From positions 1,612,001-1,676,000 of the forward strand of contig NC_088936.1 of NCBI RefSeq assembly GCF_033473495.1: a DNA stretch of 64,000 nt, read 5' to 3'. The notes below the pieces were generated by a model, which made no database searches, had not been told where the DNA came from, and worked only from the letters and a program-made list of their open reading frames with translations. This DNA is from Cercospora beticola (lineage: Eukaryota; Ascomycota; Dothideomycetes; Mycosphaerellales; Mycosphaerellaceae). Below are positions 21,313-32,514 of the stretch, piece by piece. The first letter of the stretch is position 1; every line of letters starts with the position of its first letter. The translations under genes and the position numbers were made by a program.

Positions 21313-23638
21313 CTTTGGAAGGTGTCAATTGTTAAATTTGGATAGTGTTTGTCGAATGATCTTGGATGTAGTGAGTCGAGATTTGGAGGAAAGTTTTGCA
21401 AAAACTTTTTCTGGCAACTGTCGCAAAGTTGAACGTCGAATTAAAAGATAACAAATGAAGGGATTTGTACCCTCCGCGCAGGTTCAACTTTGGTGAACTG
21501 TGTCTGTGCACGTGTGAAGTCGCAAGTGGTATTCACTCCAGGTGTGGAGTCATTGGCACAAAAGCGTGACGTGCTGTCATGTGAAAGTGGGGCGCTAACT
21601 AGCGTCAACTTATTCCCGAAGGTCTTTCGTTGCAGGCATATATGTATATATTTTCATGGCACTTGCTATAGGCAGCACAATCGAATGCATCGAAATTGAA
21701 GCTGAGAGTAAGAAAAGTCGATGCAGATATGATAGGAAAGCAGAGCGAATGCCAATCCATTGTGAGATCAACTATGCCGCTAAAGGATTTCATCCTACTG
21801 TTTGCTCGCTTTTGACTGCTTTCAAGCAATCGGTGGGTGGTGTCTAGGCAAGCTGTGTTCAAAGCCGGTCTGATTGCGCTTTTGCCCTGCTCAAGTGGCA
21901 GCCTTAAGAAAGGTTGAAGGTCTCAAGACTGGTCGATGCAGCCAGATTAGTCTCCATAGAGTGGAAGCACGCTGTCCACGAGTCGCAATGGTCTCTTTGA
22001 TCATCTCATAGTCGTCCTAGATCCAAGCACATTTCGTGCCATTGCGCACCCAACCAGACTCTTGCGTGTCGCATGGCACACCTGTCATCTTCTGTGGCTG
22101 ATCCTCAATCTTGTCGTTGATGTGTTCGACAGATATCAACCTCTCTTCAGCGAAGAGCCTGGAGAAGGCATCTCCCATTCCCAACAGGAACATACAAGCT
22201 TGCAGGAATGTTGACGAGTCTCATTTTCGTTTCCTTCTTTCTTCTTGGCGGTCTTGCGTCGTGTCTCTCGGTTCCTCAGCGTCCCCTCAGCGGGGAGCAA
22301 GTTGTTTTGCCGGAAGTTTTGTTGATTTCGAAATGTGCAACAAGTGGCGGTAGAAAGTCTTTGAAGCTCTCGGATAGGAGCGGTTGGTTGAGTTGGTGTC
22401 GTAGACGAAGGACTGGCAATTAAAGAAGGCCGTGGGACTCGATAAGATATTCACATGTCAGATCGAAGTGGGTCATCGGAACAAAAGCATTCACTTGCTC
22501 GATGGAGTCGGGTTCGGGAACAGCAGCACCGGACTTACGCCGACTACTCCGTTCCTTGCTTCTCCATCAGATTTCCTGACATCAACTTTTTATTTCTTGA
22601 TCAGTACAGGGAACGAAAGCAGCCTGATTCCATTTTCCTAAGGCGTCGAGACTCGAGGCGCGCGACGCTGTCTGAATGGTGTCCATCGTCGATTCAACCA
22701 TGGCAAATTGGTTGTTGCTCAGAAGAACGTTCAAGACTGACTGTATGGTGAGATACAGCACGCCTCGTCAGAGAATTATCGACTCGGAAGCCGTGGATAT
22801 CTGGAACCAGCACCGTATACCGGAGTCTCATCCATTGAAGTATATACGCAACTTGACAATCCCTATATACCCCACATCAGTAACAATATCCTAAACGCAA
22901 GAACACGTCTCGGTCAATCCGCTGGAGTACGAGGTATGCGTGCTGGTCCAGGAGCGGCAAATATACCCAGCAGTTTCGTGCTATCATACGACCTCATCTT
23001 GATTCGAAGCGAAGGCTGCTTTGGTAGAGCTATGCATCAGCCTCGCCATGCTTCTGTGGGCCTCAGACAATCCAGCGGGCTTCTGTACGTTCAGATGACA
23101 TCCGCCGGATTCGAAAGGCCGGTAAAACTGCATGCATAGCCTCGCTGTGCTCTCCAGGATCAGTATTTGCTGAGAAAGATTAGCATGGGCCTCGATCCAA
23201 CATGCGTGACCATTTGATGAGGTGTACAATGCTTGCTACGTGCAAGAGGGATCACCGGGACATGTCAGAGGAATGTCGGTGCACTGACAAAGACGGCACT
23301 GGACAATGGCGGGCTGACGGTGATTGGTTCGTGTGGGAAGCTCTGGGTCCTGTTGCTTTGACATGAATCTCTCGCTCGGCTCTTGGCTACAAACATCCCT
23401 CTCGCGCTTGAGCTCACAACAACACCACCACCCCTGCCCCATGTTCCGCTGGTGACTTCCTTGAGCGTGTCGTCTCCTCCACCGCGTCGACACTGTCGTT
23501 GCACTCTGGTGAACACGCTGCGTCGCGAACACGACGGCATCTCGGAGCTCATCTTTCCCCACCTCGCCTCGCGTCGACACGTCGCGTCGTTGGTCTGTCA
23601 GACAACGACATTGAACCGCCACACTACCCGTCAGCGCG
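21313..23638. other. 2.3 kb intergenic region
   Basis: This lies between the divergent ADE1 and ASH1-like starts. One 71-codon frame at 22208-22423 begins with a signal-peptide-like stretch but turns basic and low-complexity; I do not call it. The 3' part (23380-23638) is CT/CG-rich and is probably the ASH1 5' leader. Confidence 0.4.
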
Positions 23639-26320
23639 ATGACACCTCGGCGGAAGACGTTGACGCGTACATCGTCTTCCTCAGACTCCGCACTGTCCAA
23701 TATCGACGTCTCCGGCACCGCCATGGACGTGGACGATATCTCCGAGCAGCCTGCCGCGTCGACACCTCCCACCAGCATTGGCGACGATCGTAGCATGCAC
23801 TCAGCCAAGGCAGGCACCGAGGCGGCAGAGCAACAGGAGCTGGCGTCTGGCGGGCGGTCGCGACGCAATCGCGTGTCAGTCAACTACAATGTAAAGCAAT
23901 TGCTCGACGCGCAAGCCTCTGAGAAGACGATCGAGGCGAGCGGCAGCAAGACGCGTAAAGCCTCTGGCTTGTCTGGCCGCACACTTGTCGATCGTGAGGA
24001 CACTGAGCCCGACGTCATTGAGAACGAGGATATCGATGTGGAACTCGAGGATGATCTGGAGAAGATGCTGGCTCGAACTCCGCAGAACGGCAAGGGCAAG
24101 GCACCTGCGAAGAAGATCGAGCGACGTCCCAGCATGAAGGACCGTGCTAAGAACGTGGCCTCAACGCTAGGGAAGAGAACGCGTGACATGGTCGAGGCAG
24201 GCAAGAAGAAACTGGGCTTGGTGGAAGAGCAAGACAGCCCGAGGAGAACGAAGATGTTGAAGGAGCTCGACATGGGCCCAAAAGGCGTGTTGGACGAGAT
24301 CGATCTGGACGAATTCCACGAGGCACCACGGCCAAAGAAGCGTGTCAAGACGACCAAGGCGCCTCTACCAGAGCTCGCTCCCATCGTTGTTGCAAATCCT
24401 CTCCAGAAGACTTCGACTGGCAATAAGGTGAAGAAGTGGCAAGTGCAGGGGCTTTACGCAGGACAGGAGCTCGATTTCGATCCCAACAAACCGGCGACGA
24501 AGCAGAAGAAGCTTCGAAAGAGTCGTCCCGAATCATCGAGTGGTCCGGCGGCCGAGGAGGGTGAGGATCTGCCGAAGAAGAAGCACCTCAATTTCAATCT
24601 GCCTATGTTCGGCTATCTCGATGCCGATAAGACGCGCTCGTTCAGAATACCCTACGATGTGTACGCGCCTCACAATGACAAGAGAATGGACGAGAAGCCG
24701 AAGGATTGGCACAAGTTGAACAAGAACCGTCTTGTAGGAGAGGCAAAGGCTCTATGGAGCAAAGAAGCAAAATTGCAGCCCTCTTTCTGCTCTTGCTCAA
24801 CACCTGATCAGCCGGGCATGGGCTGTGACGATGATTGTCTGAATCGTGTCATGCAGTACGAGTGTGACGACACAAACTGCAGATTGGGCGCAGATGAATG
24901 CAGCAATCGACCATTTCACGAACTTGCCACCCGTCTGAAGAAGGGCGGACGCTTCGATGTGGGCATCGAGGTCGTCAAGACTGAGCAGCGTGGTCACGGC
25001 ATCCGTGCTGCGCGATCGTTCAAGCCCGGACAGATCATCATGGAGTACACTGGCGAGATCATCACCGAGGGCGAATGCCAGGAGAGGATGCAAAAGCTGT
25101 ACATGAATAAGCAGTGCTACTACCTGATGGAGATGGAGCGTGGACTGGTACTTGATGGAACGAAGGGTAGTGCAGCTCGTTTCATCAACCATTCCTGCGA
25201 TCCCAACTGCGAAGTCCGCATGACCAAAGTTGGAGGCGTGCCGAGAATGGGCATATATGCTGGGCCCTCAGGCATCATGACCAACGAGGAGTTAAGCTAC
25301 GACTACAACTTCGACAACTTTGGCGACAATCGACAGACGTGCTATTGTGGGTCGTGGAATTGCAGAGGCTACCTCGGCAGACGTCTGCGAGCTGACGAGA
25401 TCAAGAAGTTGGCAAAGGAAGAACAAGAGCGGCTTCGCATCGCTGCTGAAGAGGCACAGAAGCGAGCACAGCAGGAAGCACGCAAGAAACAGGAGCACGA
25501 TGATCGCGGCAGCGGATGGCGTGGCTGGCTCGCGGTCGATGATCCGGAAGTAAAGGCAAAGCTGAAGGAGGAGAAGCGTCTCAAGGAGGAGGCCGAGAAG
25601 AATTCCGTTCGTGCTCAGCGCTTGGCTGCGAGACGCGGTGATGGGCCCCGTCCTGCTGTTCCTGCACCGAAGCCTGCCCGCAAGAAGGCCGAGCCCAAGC
25701 GCAAGAAGACTACTGAAGTGAAGGAGGAGACGGTGCTGGAGACTTCTACCGACGTTCAGGCTGTTGAGGAGGAGAGTGATGAGGACTTGAAAGTGGATAT
25801 TGTCAAGAAGCTTTCCCGACCCAAACACATCCGCACCACTTCCACAGGTTCCAAGTTCACCGAGGACATTGAGATGGAAGATCGCCCGACTTCGAAAGCT
25901 TCCTCTCGCCCACCCACGAGCCGTAGCGGCATCAGCAAGAAGACCACAGTCTCAGTAAAGACATCGACTGAAGTGGAGCGCGTCGAAATGTCCGAAGTCA
26001 TGGAAGAAGACGGCAGTGACATTGCCGTGGCCACTCATCCTTCTTTTGCTGCGGAACTGAGCAATTCAAACGGTGCCAATCTGAGCAAGGCCGGCAGCCA
26101 AGCTGATACTGTTCAAGCTACTCAAGGTGCGGATGAGAACGAGGAAGAAGAAATTGCCCTCACGAAGAAGTCTTCCAAGATCGAGAAGAAGTCCAAGGTC
26201 GATGCTGCTCCCAAGCGGTCTAACAGCGTGCGTGATAGGGTCAAGCAAGCTTTCAGCAGCGTGAGCAGCGGCACAAAGACTTTCCGGCAGAGCACGCTCA
26301 GTTTCGCGAAGCTGTCGTAA
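23639..26320 (+). CDS. ash1: ASH1-type SET-domain histone H3K36 methyltransferase
   Basis: Single exon of 893 codons. The N-terminal 380 residues are charged and disordered with basic patches. An AWS zinc-binding domain starts near residue 382 (CSCSTPDQPGMGCDDDCLN, then CSNRPF). The SET domain runs from about 437 to 565: RGHGIRAARSFKPGQIIMEY, RFINHSCDPNC for cofactor binding, and ELSYDYNFD. The post-SET zinc site is CYCGSWNCRGYLG. AWS-SET-post-SET order identifies the SET2/ASH1 class. There are no WW or SRI-like sequences downstream, only coiled-coil and Lys/Glu-rich tail, so ASH1 rather than SET2 is favoured. Such enzymes methylate H3K36 in the nucleus, in repressed and subtelomeric chromatin in Neurospora and Fusarium. 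The tail ends in a basic segment (KRSNSVRDRVKQAF). Confidence 0.9.
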   Translation: MTPRRKTLTRTSSSSDSALSNIDVSGTAMDVDDISEQPAASTPPTSIGDDRSMHSAKAGTEAAEQQELASGGRSRRNRVSVNYNVKQLLDAQASEKTIEASGSKTRKASGLSGRTLVDREDTEPDVIENEDIDVELEDDLEKMLARTPQNGKGKAPAKKIERRPSMKDRAKNVASTLGKRTRDMVEAGKKKLGLVEEQDSPRRTKMLKELDMGPKGVLDEIDLDEFHEAPRPKKRVKTTKAPLPELAPIVVANPLQKTSTGNKVKKWQVQGLYAGQELDFDPNKPATKQKKLRKSRPESSSGPAAEEGEDLPKKKHLNFNLPMFGYLDADKTRSFRIPYDVYAPHNDKRMDEKPKDWHKLNKNRLVGEAKALWSKEAKLQPSFCSCSTPDQPGMGCDDDCLNRVMQYECDDTNCRLGADECSNRPFHELATRLKKGGRFDVGIEVVKTEQRGHGIRAARSFKPGQIIMEYTGEIITEGECQERMQKLYMNKQCYYLMEMERGLVLDGTKGSAARFINHSCDPNCEVRMTKVGGVPRMGIYAGPSGIMTNEELSYDYNFDNFGDNRQTCYCGSWNCRGYLGRRLRADEIKKLAKEEQERLRIAAEEAQKRAQQEARKKQEHDDRGSGWRGWLAVDDPEVKAKLKEEKRLKEEAEKNSVRAQRLAARRGDGPRPAVPAPKPARKKAEPKRKKTTEVKEETVLETSTDVQAVEEESDEDLKVDIVKKLSRPKHIRTTSTGSKFTEDIEMEDRPTSKASSRPPTSRSGISKKTTVSVKTSTEVERVEMSEVMEEDGSDIAVATHPSFAAELSNSNGANLSKAGSQADTVQATQGADENEEEEIALTKKSSKIEKKSKVDAAPKRSNSVRDRVKQAFSSVSSGTKTFRQSTLSFAKLS

Positions 26321-27010
26321 GGTGTGGTCGGCGCGGGAGGAGGGGATGGCGGTTTCGAATGTGCGATGTTGTGAAACGATTGGCGTTGATGGTTTATGCT
26401 CGAGCTTTGGTGTGCTTTCCGTGGCATTATTTTGGGTAGTTAGCGGCATTTGGTGGCCGGTTTATGGCAGTGAAGACGGTTTACATTACATACATGGTAC
26501 TGCATTACGCTGATATGCTTGGGTCATGGAGCCGAGCCAATGCTTTCATGTGTCTTCCTCTACCTTTGAATGATTTTCATACTCGGTGCACCTCCTCCTT
26601 CGAAGCTACGGCATGCGCTGCAAAGTCTGCGCGAAGCAAAGACAGGAAAGAAATTGTATCAACACGACTAAATGTAAGAACCATTTGTATAATATTCGAA
26701 GCCATGCGAGATGAATATGTACATGAACGAGAAATCCTGGGAACTGAAGACATAATGTTCATCGCTCGCTCAGATCGCACTTAACAGCAACTATGATACA
26801 CGAAGACTTTGTCTTCCTCTCCTCTCTTCGACCCATCTGGACCGCAAAGACGCCGTACAATTACATACAATTGGCGCCACTGCCGTCCACAACATAAACT
26901 TCAAACGCAAGATTCGCTGACCAGTAGTCCCCAAAACAACGCCATCGCTACAATCAAAATCAAAAGGGAATCAACGATTAAATGATCGATCCACACGCGA
27001 GCGCAACACG
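26321..27010. other. convergent intergenic region
   Basis: About 690 bp between the ASH1-like and ERF2-like 3' ends. AT-rich blocks near 26650-26770 and 26930-26990 are probably 3' UTR or polyadenylation sequence. No gene is seen. Confidence 0.45.
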
Positions 27011-29071
27011 CTATCGCGGTGTACTGTTCGCTCCGCCGGGCAGAGTCTTACTCTTCTGCTGCTGCTGTTGTGATTGCTGTTGCTGGCTCTTCACGCTCTG
27101 CGCTCCACCAATTCCACTGTCTGCCGTCTTAGGCGGACCTTGCAAATCCTTCAGCTCGACATCCCTGTCTGCGCCGCCGTTAGCTTGCGCATGAAGGTCG
27201 GATCGGCCACCAAATTTGCCCTTGGGGACACTGAATCTCTTCTTCAGTCCTTCCACACGGCTTTGACTGCGAGCAGCGTCCAATTTCTCTTTTTCGACGC
27301 GTTGCTTGCGAGGAATAGTGTGACCGAGTCGAATATCGCCGTGCTGGTAAGCTTTCTTGAACGCCAAGTAGCTTGGAGGTCGCGGACGCATGAGGACTGC
27401 CAACCAGTTTCTGAGTATAGAAGATTGTGAAAAAGGCCGGTGTCGATCTTTGGGTAGGAATTTGTGGCTGTTGAGGTATTCGCGTGTGGTCTCGCCTCTC
27501 GCGATGAGGAAAAGGTGGTAGCCAAAGAGACTTCCTGGATAAGGAAGTGCGAGGACTGCGTAGATGAACATGGCGAATGCGATGCGCTCCTGTGTCCGTC
27601 CAGACAGGGCTTCTCCGAAGGACATTTCGTTTTGACTGGCATAGGCGCCAATGTGAGTCAGGGAGAAGGCCATCAGAAGCAGAGCCATAATGCTGCCGAA
27701 GCCAATGTAGGCAAAGAAAAATCTGTAGTTCCTGCGGCCGACGCAGTTGTTCAACCAAACGCAGTGATGATCTTGTGTTTCGATACAAGCATCACAGACC
27801 CGGCAGTGATGTGCTCGTGGAGGCCGCCAGATATTGCATGTCTTACAGTACTTTGTTGGGACCTCCATGGCAGTCATTGCGCCGTTTGGTCCTGCAGCTC
27901 CGTTCTCGGCGGCATGTTCCTCCAGCTTGACTTTCATCTGCCTAGAAGGAAATGTCTTGACCATGACCCATTCTGTCGTTGGTGGTCCTACGGCTAGGGG
28001 ATCGCGCTCTTCGTCCGGATTCGGAGGATGTGGGTGCAAATTTCGAGGCAGCACTCCAGGATCAGAGAATTCCGCATGAAGGAACGCTGAGAATGCCACG
28101 AAAAAGACGTAAGCAAATATGATTGGTATTGCCGGAGACACATTTTCCCAGAGCCATGGCGCAGAGAAGACGAAGAACAGAATCGCCGGGAGCAGTGTCA
28201 GGATGCCCGTGACGACATTCAGTGGCTTTGCTTTCGTGTTCAGGCATCGTCCAAGGCAGAAGAAGAGATAGTTTCCTGCGTAGTATTGGTAATTTCGTCC
28301 TGTCCGGGTGTTCTCCGTCGATTTAATCGGTGATTTTGCGGGCGATGAGAGCTTTTCGTTGTCTTGGGGCAATTGCTGTTGCGCATTGCGCTCTCGATTG
28401 CTCTTATTCGAGGTCCATCCCAAGGAGTTCCGATAGGCCGGCGGTGGTGCGGGTTGGGATTCAGAAGCCGGCGGCTTCTCGATCGGGTCTAATGGCACTT
28501 GGCTCTGGTCGCTGACCACACTCTCCGGAGCGGCCGCTGGACTGAATAGTGGCTCGGTGCTCGCAGAGACAGAGAAGCCTCGGCCACTGCTGGGCAGAGG
28601 TGGCACGTCTCCGTCGCGCGAGGCACCATCCCGCGAAGCGAGTTCTCGCGCTGTGTTGATCGACGCCAGACTAAGGCGATGTGCTCTTCTGTCCTCGCCG
28701 CTCTCGTCTACGCTGTGTTGCAAGCGATGCCCGCCTTGGGTACTGCTGGGAGGGGCGATGTTCTGACCGCGTTGCGCCTGCAGCTTCTGCGAGCTCATGG
28801 GACGAAATGCGCTCTGCATGGCGAGAGACGGAACATGAGTAGGTCCACCCACGCCCGAGCCCGGACGTGAGTTCTCATCTCGTCTGCTCATGGGCCGGAA
28901 ACTTCGCTGTGTCGACGTGCGGCTGTCGCGGTCTCGGCTCGTGGTTTCGCTGGCTGGTCGCGCTGGCGGGAGTCCTGGCTCTCCCACGGGTCCGGTCGCT
29001 GTCAGGGCGGACTGGCCTAGAGTGGAGGTGGCATTGGAGCTGGAGCTGGATGGCCTCGGCGGGTCGGCCAT
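27011..29071 (-). CDS. ERF2: DHHC palmitoyltransferase, ERF2-like
   Basis: Single exon of 686 codons on the minus strand. The first 260 residues are Ser/Pro/Arg-rich and disordered. GRNYQYYAGNYLFFCLGRC leads into two membrane helices. The zinc-binding cysteine-rich domain follows: YCKTCNIWRPPRAHHCRVCDACIETQ and then the catalytic DHHC (near residue 434) in DHHCVWLNNCVGRRNYRFF. Two more helices follow, then the TTxE motif (GETTREYLN), which is conserved in DHHC enzymes. The tail is polar with a Gln-rich tract near the end. Yeast Erf2 with Erf4 palmitoylates Ras at the ER; the long N-terminus and motif order fit the filamentous-fungal Erf2 form. Divergent from the mitochondrial protein gene across 388 bp. 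Confidence 0.93.
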   Translation of the reverse strand: MADPPRPSSSSSNATSTLGQSALTATGPVGEPGLPPARPASETTSRDRDSRTSTQRSFRPMSRRDENSRPGSGVGGPTHVPSLAMQSAFRPMSSQKLQAQRGQNIAPPSSTQGGHRLQHSVDESGEDRRAHRLSLASINTARELASRDGASRDGDVPPLPSSGRGFSVSASTEPLFSPAAAPESVVSDQSQVPLDPIEKPPASESQPAPPPAYRNSLGWTSNKSNRERNAQQQLPQDNEKLSSPAKSPIKSTENTRTGRNYQYYAGNYLFFCLGRCLNTKAKPLNVVTGILTLLPAILFFVFSAPWLWENVSPAIPIIFAYVFFVAFSAFLHAEFSDPGVLPRNLHPHPPNPDEERDPLAVGPPTTEWVMVKTFPSRQMKVKLEEHAAENGAAGPNGAMTAMEVPTKYCKTCNIWRPPRAHHCRVCDACIETQDHHCVWLNNCVGRRNYRFFFAYIGFGSIMALLLMAFSLTHIGAYASQNEMSFGEALSGRTQERIAFAMFIYAVLALPYPGSLFGYHLFLIARGETTREYLNSHKFLPKDRHRPFSQSSILRNWLAVLMRPRPPSYLAFKKAYQHGDIRLGHTIPRKQRVEKEKLDAARSQSRVEGLKKRFSVPKGKFGGRSDLHAQANGGADRDVELKDLQGPPKTADSGIGGAQSVKSQQQQSQQQQQKSKTLPGGANSTPR

Positions 29072-29459
29072 GGTGGAGTGGCTATCGTTCGCGCCGGCAA
29101 TGGTGTGTCGGTGGATTGGTGTCGGCGACGAGATTCATCATCGGGCGCGTGTTAACAGAGACGGGACATGTCTCTATACCGGGGGGCTCCTGAGTACAGC
29201 GTGTGCCGACGCAGTGCTTTTTAATAGCGCAAAGTGAAATAGATGGTCGGGCGTCAGTGCGAATGAGCTGGGGGCGACTCCTATCAAACGCGCGACAATG
29301 CACGTTGTGCCTGAAATGTGCAGCGGGAAGGGAATCCCCGCAGAGCCGCATCGCGACCAGCAGAGCAGTCCATTGGCTTTGCTTTGACATCACATCATCG
29401 AAACGCACCACCACCCCCAACACCTACCACCACTGCGATATTTCCCGCCACTGCACACC
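29072..29459. promoter_or_regulatory. divergent promoter region
   Basis: 388 bp separating the ERF2-like and mitochondrial-protein start codons. CA/CCACC-rich sequence lies just before the plus-strand ATG. No specific site is recognised. Confidence 0.4.
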
Positions 29460-30166
29460 ATGTCCTTCGTCGCACGAAGAGCCGCCTTCCAGGCCACTCG
29501 CGCCGTTCGCCAGCCTACCCTCCGCCGCACATACGCCGATGCCGTGAGCAGCGCCGAGCAACCCGAGAAGAAGGATGTCCTCCGAAAGGGCGCTCGCAAG
29601 GATCCTGAGCTCTATGTATGTCTATGCGCTCCCCATACGCGAGGGTAGAACGACGAAACCAGGAGGAAAAGAATGGGATGACGGAGATGGTATGGCTGGG
29701 CTGGGATGCTGATTATGCTTTTCAGATTCTCCTCACCATCATGACTGGCGCTTTTGGCCTCGCAGGCTGGCATTTCTCCAGCAACCCAACATCCTCGTCT
29801 TCCGAAAACAAGGTGGCTCGCGTCGATGGTTCGGAGCCTTGGAAGACCGGAGGCGAGGCCCGCTACCAATACCACCCAGGCGGTGACCCAAGCAAAGGAA
29901 AGAAGGATGCTCCTAGCGCATTGAATGAAGTCATCGTTCCCAGTACGTGTCGTGCAGTTGCAAGAAGACATCTTGTAGCTGCGAAACCCATGTCCCGGTC
30001 ATTTTTGTACCTTTTACTGACCAATTTCAGATGTCAACCTGCCAAAGGTACGAATCGATTCTCACGGGACGAGACAACGTGAAGGTGTGACATCCGGTTC
30101 AGAGCTAACTGACTGCGACAGGAACTCCACGAGAAGTACAACAAGTGGGGCAAGGAGGGTTATTAG
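29460..30166 (+). CDS. small mitochondrial inner-membrane protein
   Basis: Four exons: 29460-29615, 29726-29942, 30031-30047 (17-nt microexon) and 30122-30166, about 144 aa. The N-terminus is a strong presequence (MSFVARRAAFQATRAVRQ, no acidic residues). One membrane helix follows (ILLTIMTGAFGLAGWHFS), then a hydrophilic intermembrane-type tail with SEPWKTGGEARYQYHPGGD and the end PKELHEKYNKWGKEGY. The sequence before the helix, KDPELY, and the TM-plus-EPW layout faintly recall NDUFA4/B12D respiratory-chain subunits, but I cannot assert that. Length and small size suggest an accessory subunit or assembly factor of a respiratory complex. Intron 1 is long for this window (110 nt). Confidence 0.8.
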
Positions 30167-30563
30167 AGCGGGAAGCATGCAGCACGTTGCGAACGGAGCT
30201 CTGCAAAAGATGTACACAGCACGGTGTGGATACTTGTGCAATAGATCGAAGCGAATTTTCTGTCAGAGTAGGTATCGACAGGCGCATTTCATATGTTTTG
30301 AATGAGGTGCCGATCTCTTGGACCACCTTGACATTTGCACTCAAGAGCCGACCGCTACGCTGATCGCAAGCTCAATACTAGGCTTACAAGCTCATCGATG
30401 TGCATGTTGTTGCTGAACGCCATGGCTCACAGGCCATGCACCGAAGCACGTCGGCGCCAGTGCACCCTACGCGCAACAAACTATCGTAACTTGTCCCAGC
30501 TCGACCGCCATGCTGCAGATGCCCTGCAACCGCACAGCTCCGCGAGGTCAATGCAGCCCTCAT
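30167..30563. other. intergenic region
   Basis: About 400 bp between the mitochondrial gene and the 3' end of family member A. No coding signal is seen. Confidence 0.4.
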
Positions 30564-31218
30564 CTACGAAGGCCCTTCAATCGATGCGACAGCTCTCTCC
30601 TTCTCCGACTGCGGTGCGTTCTTGTCCCATCTACCCTTCGCCTCCTCAAGAACCTGCTGGACCAGCCTGTCTCGAAGGTATTCCAAGGCCGCGTGACCTG
30701 GCTTCGGGGGCAACATTCCCTTCGCCCGCGCGGAATCTACCTGGTCAATTACCGCGGTGATTTGTGCGCTCAGTAGGCCATACATCCGAAACCGCGGATC
30801 GAACGTCCACAAAGCTGTCATCTCCTCGATCAGTTGTCCGATCCAGAACACCGCGTTGAGCGGGTGTGTAGGCGAATCGCGAACTGGGTATGTTGGCCAA
30901 TAATCTACTCCGATGGCAACTGGACCTTCGCGGGGAATGCGGCGTTCCTTTCTTGCTGCGGTAAAATCGACGATGAGTTGGCAACCGATACGGCACCAGC
31001 CGGGCATAGCGGCTGCGCTCCACGAGAAGACGAATCCTGGCCAGGTGTGCAGGTGTGAGACGAGTTTGAGCAGCCATTTCTGGTTGAAGATGGCATCTGT
31101 CTCTGGCTGCGATGGATCAGCGCGTCACGGCCCGACAGACACTCGGTGCGCTTACTGGTCCGAAGGCCACGAGAGGCTTCTGTTTCTCAATCTTCTTGGT
31201 CTTCGCTGGTTTCGTCAT
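30564..31218 (-). CDS. tandem small-protein family, member A
   Basis: Two exons on the minus strand: 31218-31156 and 31106-30564, about 201 aa. Exon 1 encodes a Lys-rich leader (MTKPAKTKKIEKQKP) ending in FGP, then a 49-nt intron, then PETDAIFNQKWLLKLVSH. The FGP/intron/[LP]ET...KW...H arrangement is shared with members B, D and E. The C-terminus carries LVQQVLEEAKGRWD, matching the motif of the other copies. No signal peptide or membrane segment is present; many Trp and aromatic residues suggest a compact helical domain. I do not recognise the family. A and B are closest in the N-terminal half (HLxTWPG, the W at PxWC). Confidence 0.72.
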
Positions 31219-31721
31219 CTTATGAATGTTGTGACTGTCACTGAAGAGGTGTTTGGAGTGGTGGGCGAGGAGCACGTTAGTCTGAAAAAAGAATCAAGGC
31301 GCCAATGCCAAGCGATTTGCTTCTGTATGTTGGGGAAGGTACGCCCTCACCGGTGCTTCACTTTAGCTTGGACTGCAGGAGCGACGAAATACCTGACGCG
31401 CCACACTGCCTGGCTGCGGCAAAACCATTGTCAGAAAGCACGCTCTCCCCGAGGAGAGAACATCAACTTAGCTCACGCTATGAACCACGGCCAGGACGTG
31501 TTGAGTGAGATTGTCTGAGATTGGATTACCTTTGTTCAAAGCAGTCGCAATCGCCCAGCTTCCTCTCCGGAAATGCAAAGATTTCTATGCTCTCCAGTCC
31601 ACGGAAGAGGCGCAACAACGCTACGGCGAGCTCTTAGAGACACGACTACATGGACCTCCTGCCGACAACTTCGAACGCATTCCCCATTCAGGCATGCGCG
31701 ATCATTTTCATTCCTGGCTGC
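31219..31721. other. intergenic region between members A and B
   Basis: About 500 bp. A 97-codon frame at 31505-31798 overlaps member B antisense and is not credible. Confidence 0.4.
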
Positions 31722-32514
31722 CTATCCAAGCTGATCAAGAATCTTTTGCGACATCTCTGGCCACTCGCCCGATCGTTGTTTCTCCGCCAGAACAGTGAGC
31801 GTAGTCCGGCCCATCACGTTTGAGGCTGCTTCTGGGCCGACCCTTTTCACAACTTCGTCCTTCATGGAATTCCAAACGAGACCCAATGCCTGGACTGCAT
31901 TGGAGCCTTGCATGTACTCAAGCAATTGCTGTTCTTCGGCGCTGGAGGTTCTTGGTTTCCACTCCCCGCTGATTTCACCCAGAGTGACTTTTTCAACCAG
32001 CTGATTGACCTAAGTAAAGTCATCCTTATCATCAGTACGCGTGTTCCGACTTCTTTTAGGCAGAACGACTCCACGCAGCGGATGCTCACCTGTTCGACTA
32101 CCTCACGGGGCAGTCCTGGCAAGGTCTTGGTTGCTTCTTCCGTCCAGGACTCCACTTGGGTACAAACCCAACTCTTGATGGAACACGCTGCAGTGTGTGG
32201 GTCCCGGTAGCTACCTTCCCACGGGTAGACGAAGGAATACGTCCTCTCTTCAGGTCCGGGCGAAGACCCGGACAATGCAGCAGCTGCTTCGAATGCTACA
32301 ACGAGGTCGTAGCCGTCGATGCACCACTTGGGCATACATTCATCAGACCAAGGGAACTCTCGACCAGGCCAAGTCACAAGATGAGCAAGAAGTTTATGAC
32401 ACCATTTGCTGGAAAAGATTTCCGGAGTTTCTGGCTGATTGTATCAATTAGCAATGCCACATGTAAAGTTTGGAAGCAGGCTCGCAGATCTCTTACTGGG
32501 CCAAAGGTTGTCAT
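31722..32514 (-). CDS. tandem small-protein family, member B
   Basis: Three exons on the minus strand: 32514-32497 (18 nt, MTTFGP), 32434-32090 and 32000-31722, about 213 aa. After the FGP junction comes PETPEIFSSKWCHKLLAHL, then TWPGREFPWSDE and PKWCIDGYDLVVAFEAA. Exon 3 carries the family motif LVEKVTLGEISGEWK and, unlike the others, a second related block at the end (TVLAEKQRSGEWPE), which suggests an internal duplication. The second intron is not found in C, D or E, so the gene has gained an intron or the others lost it. No targeting signal is present. Function unknown; membership rests on the shared junction and motif. Confidence 0.72.

Noticed and set aside
22208..22423. 71-aa frame with signal-peptide-like start
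   Set aside because: After the hydrophobic start it becomes basic and low-complexity; no cysteines pattern or other support.
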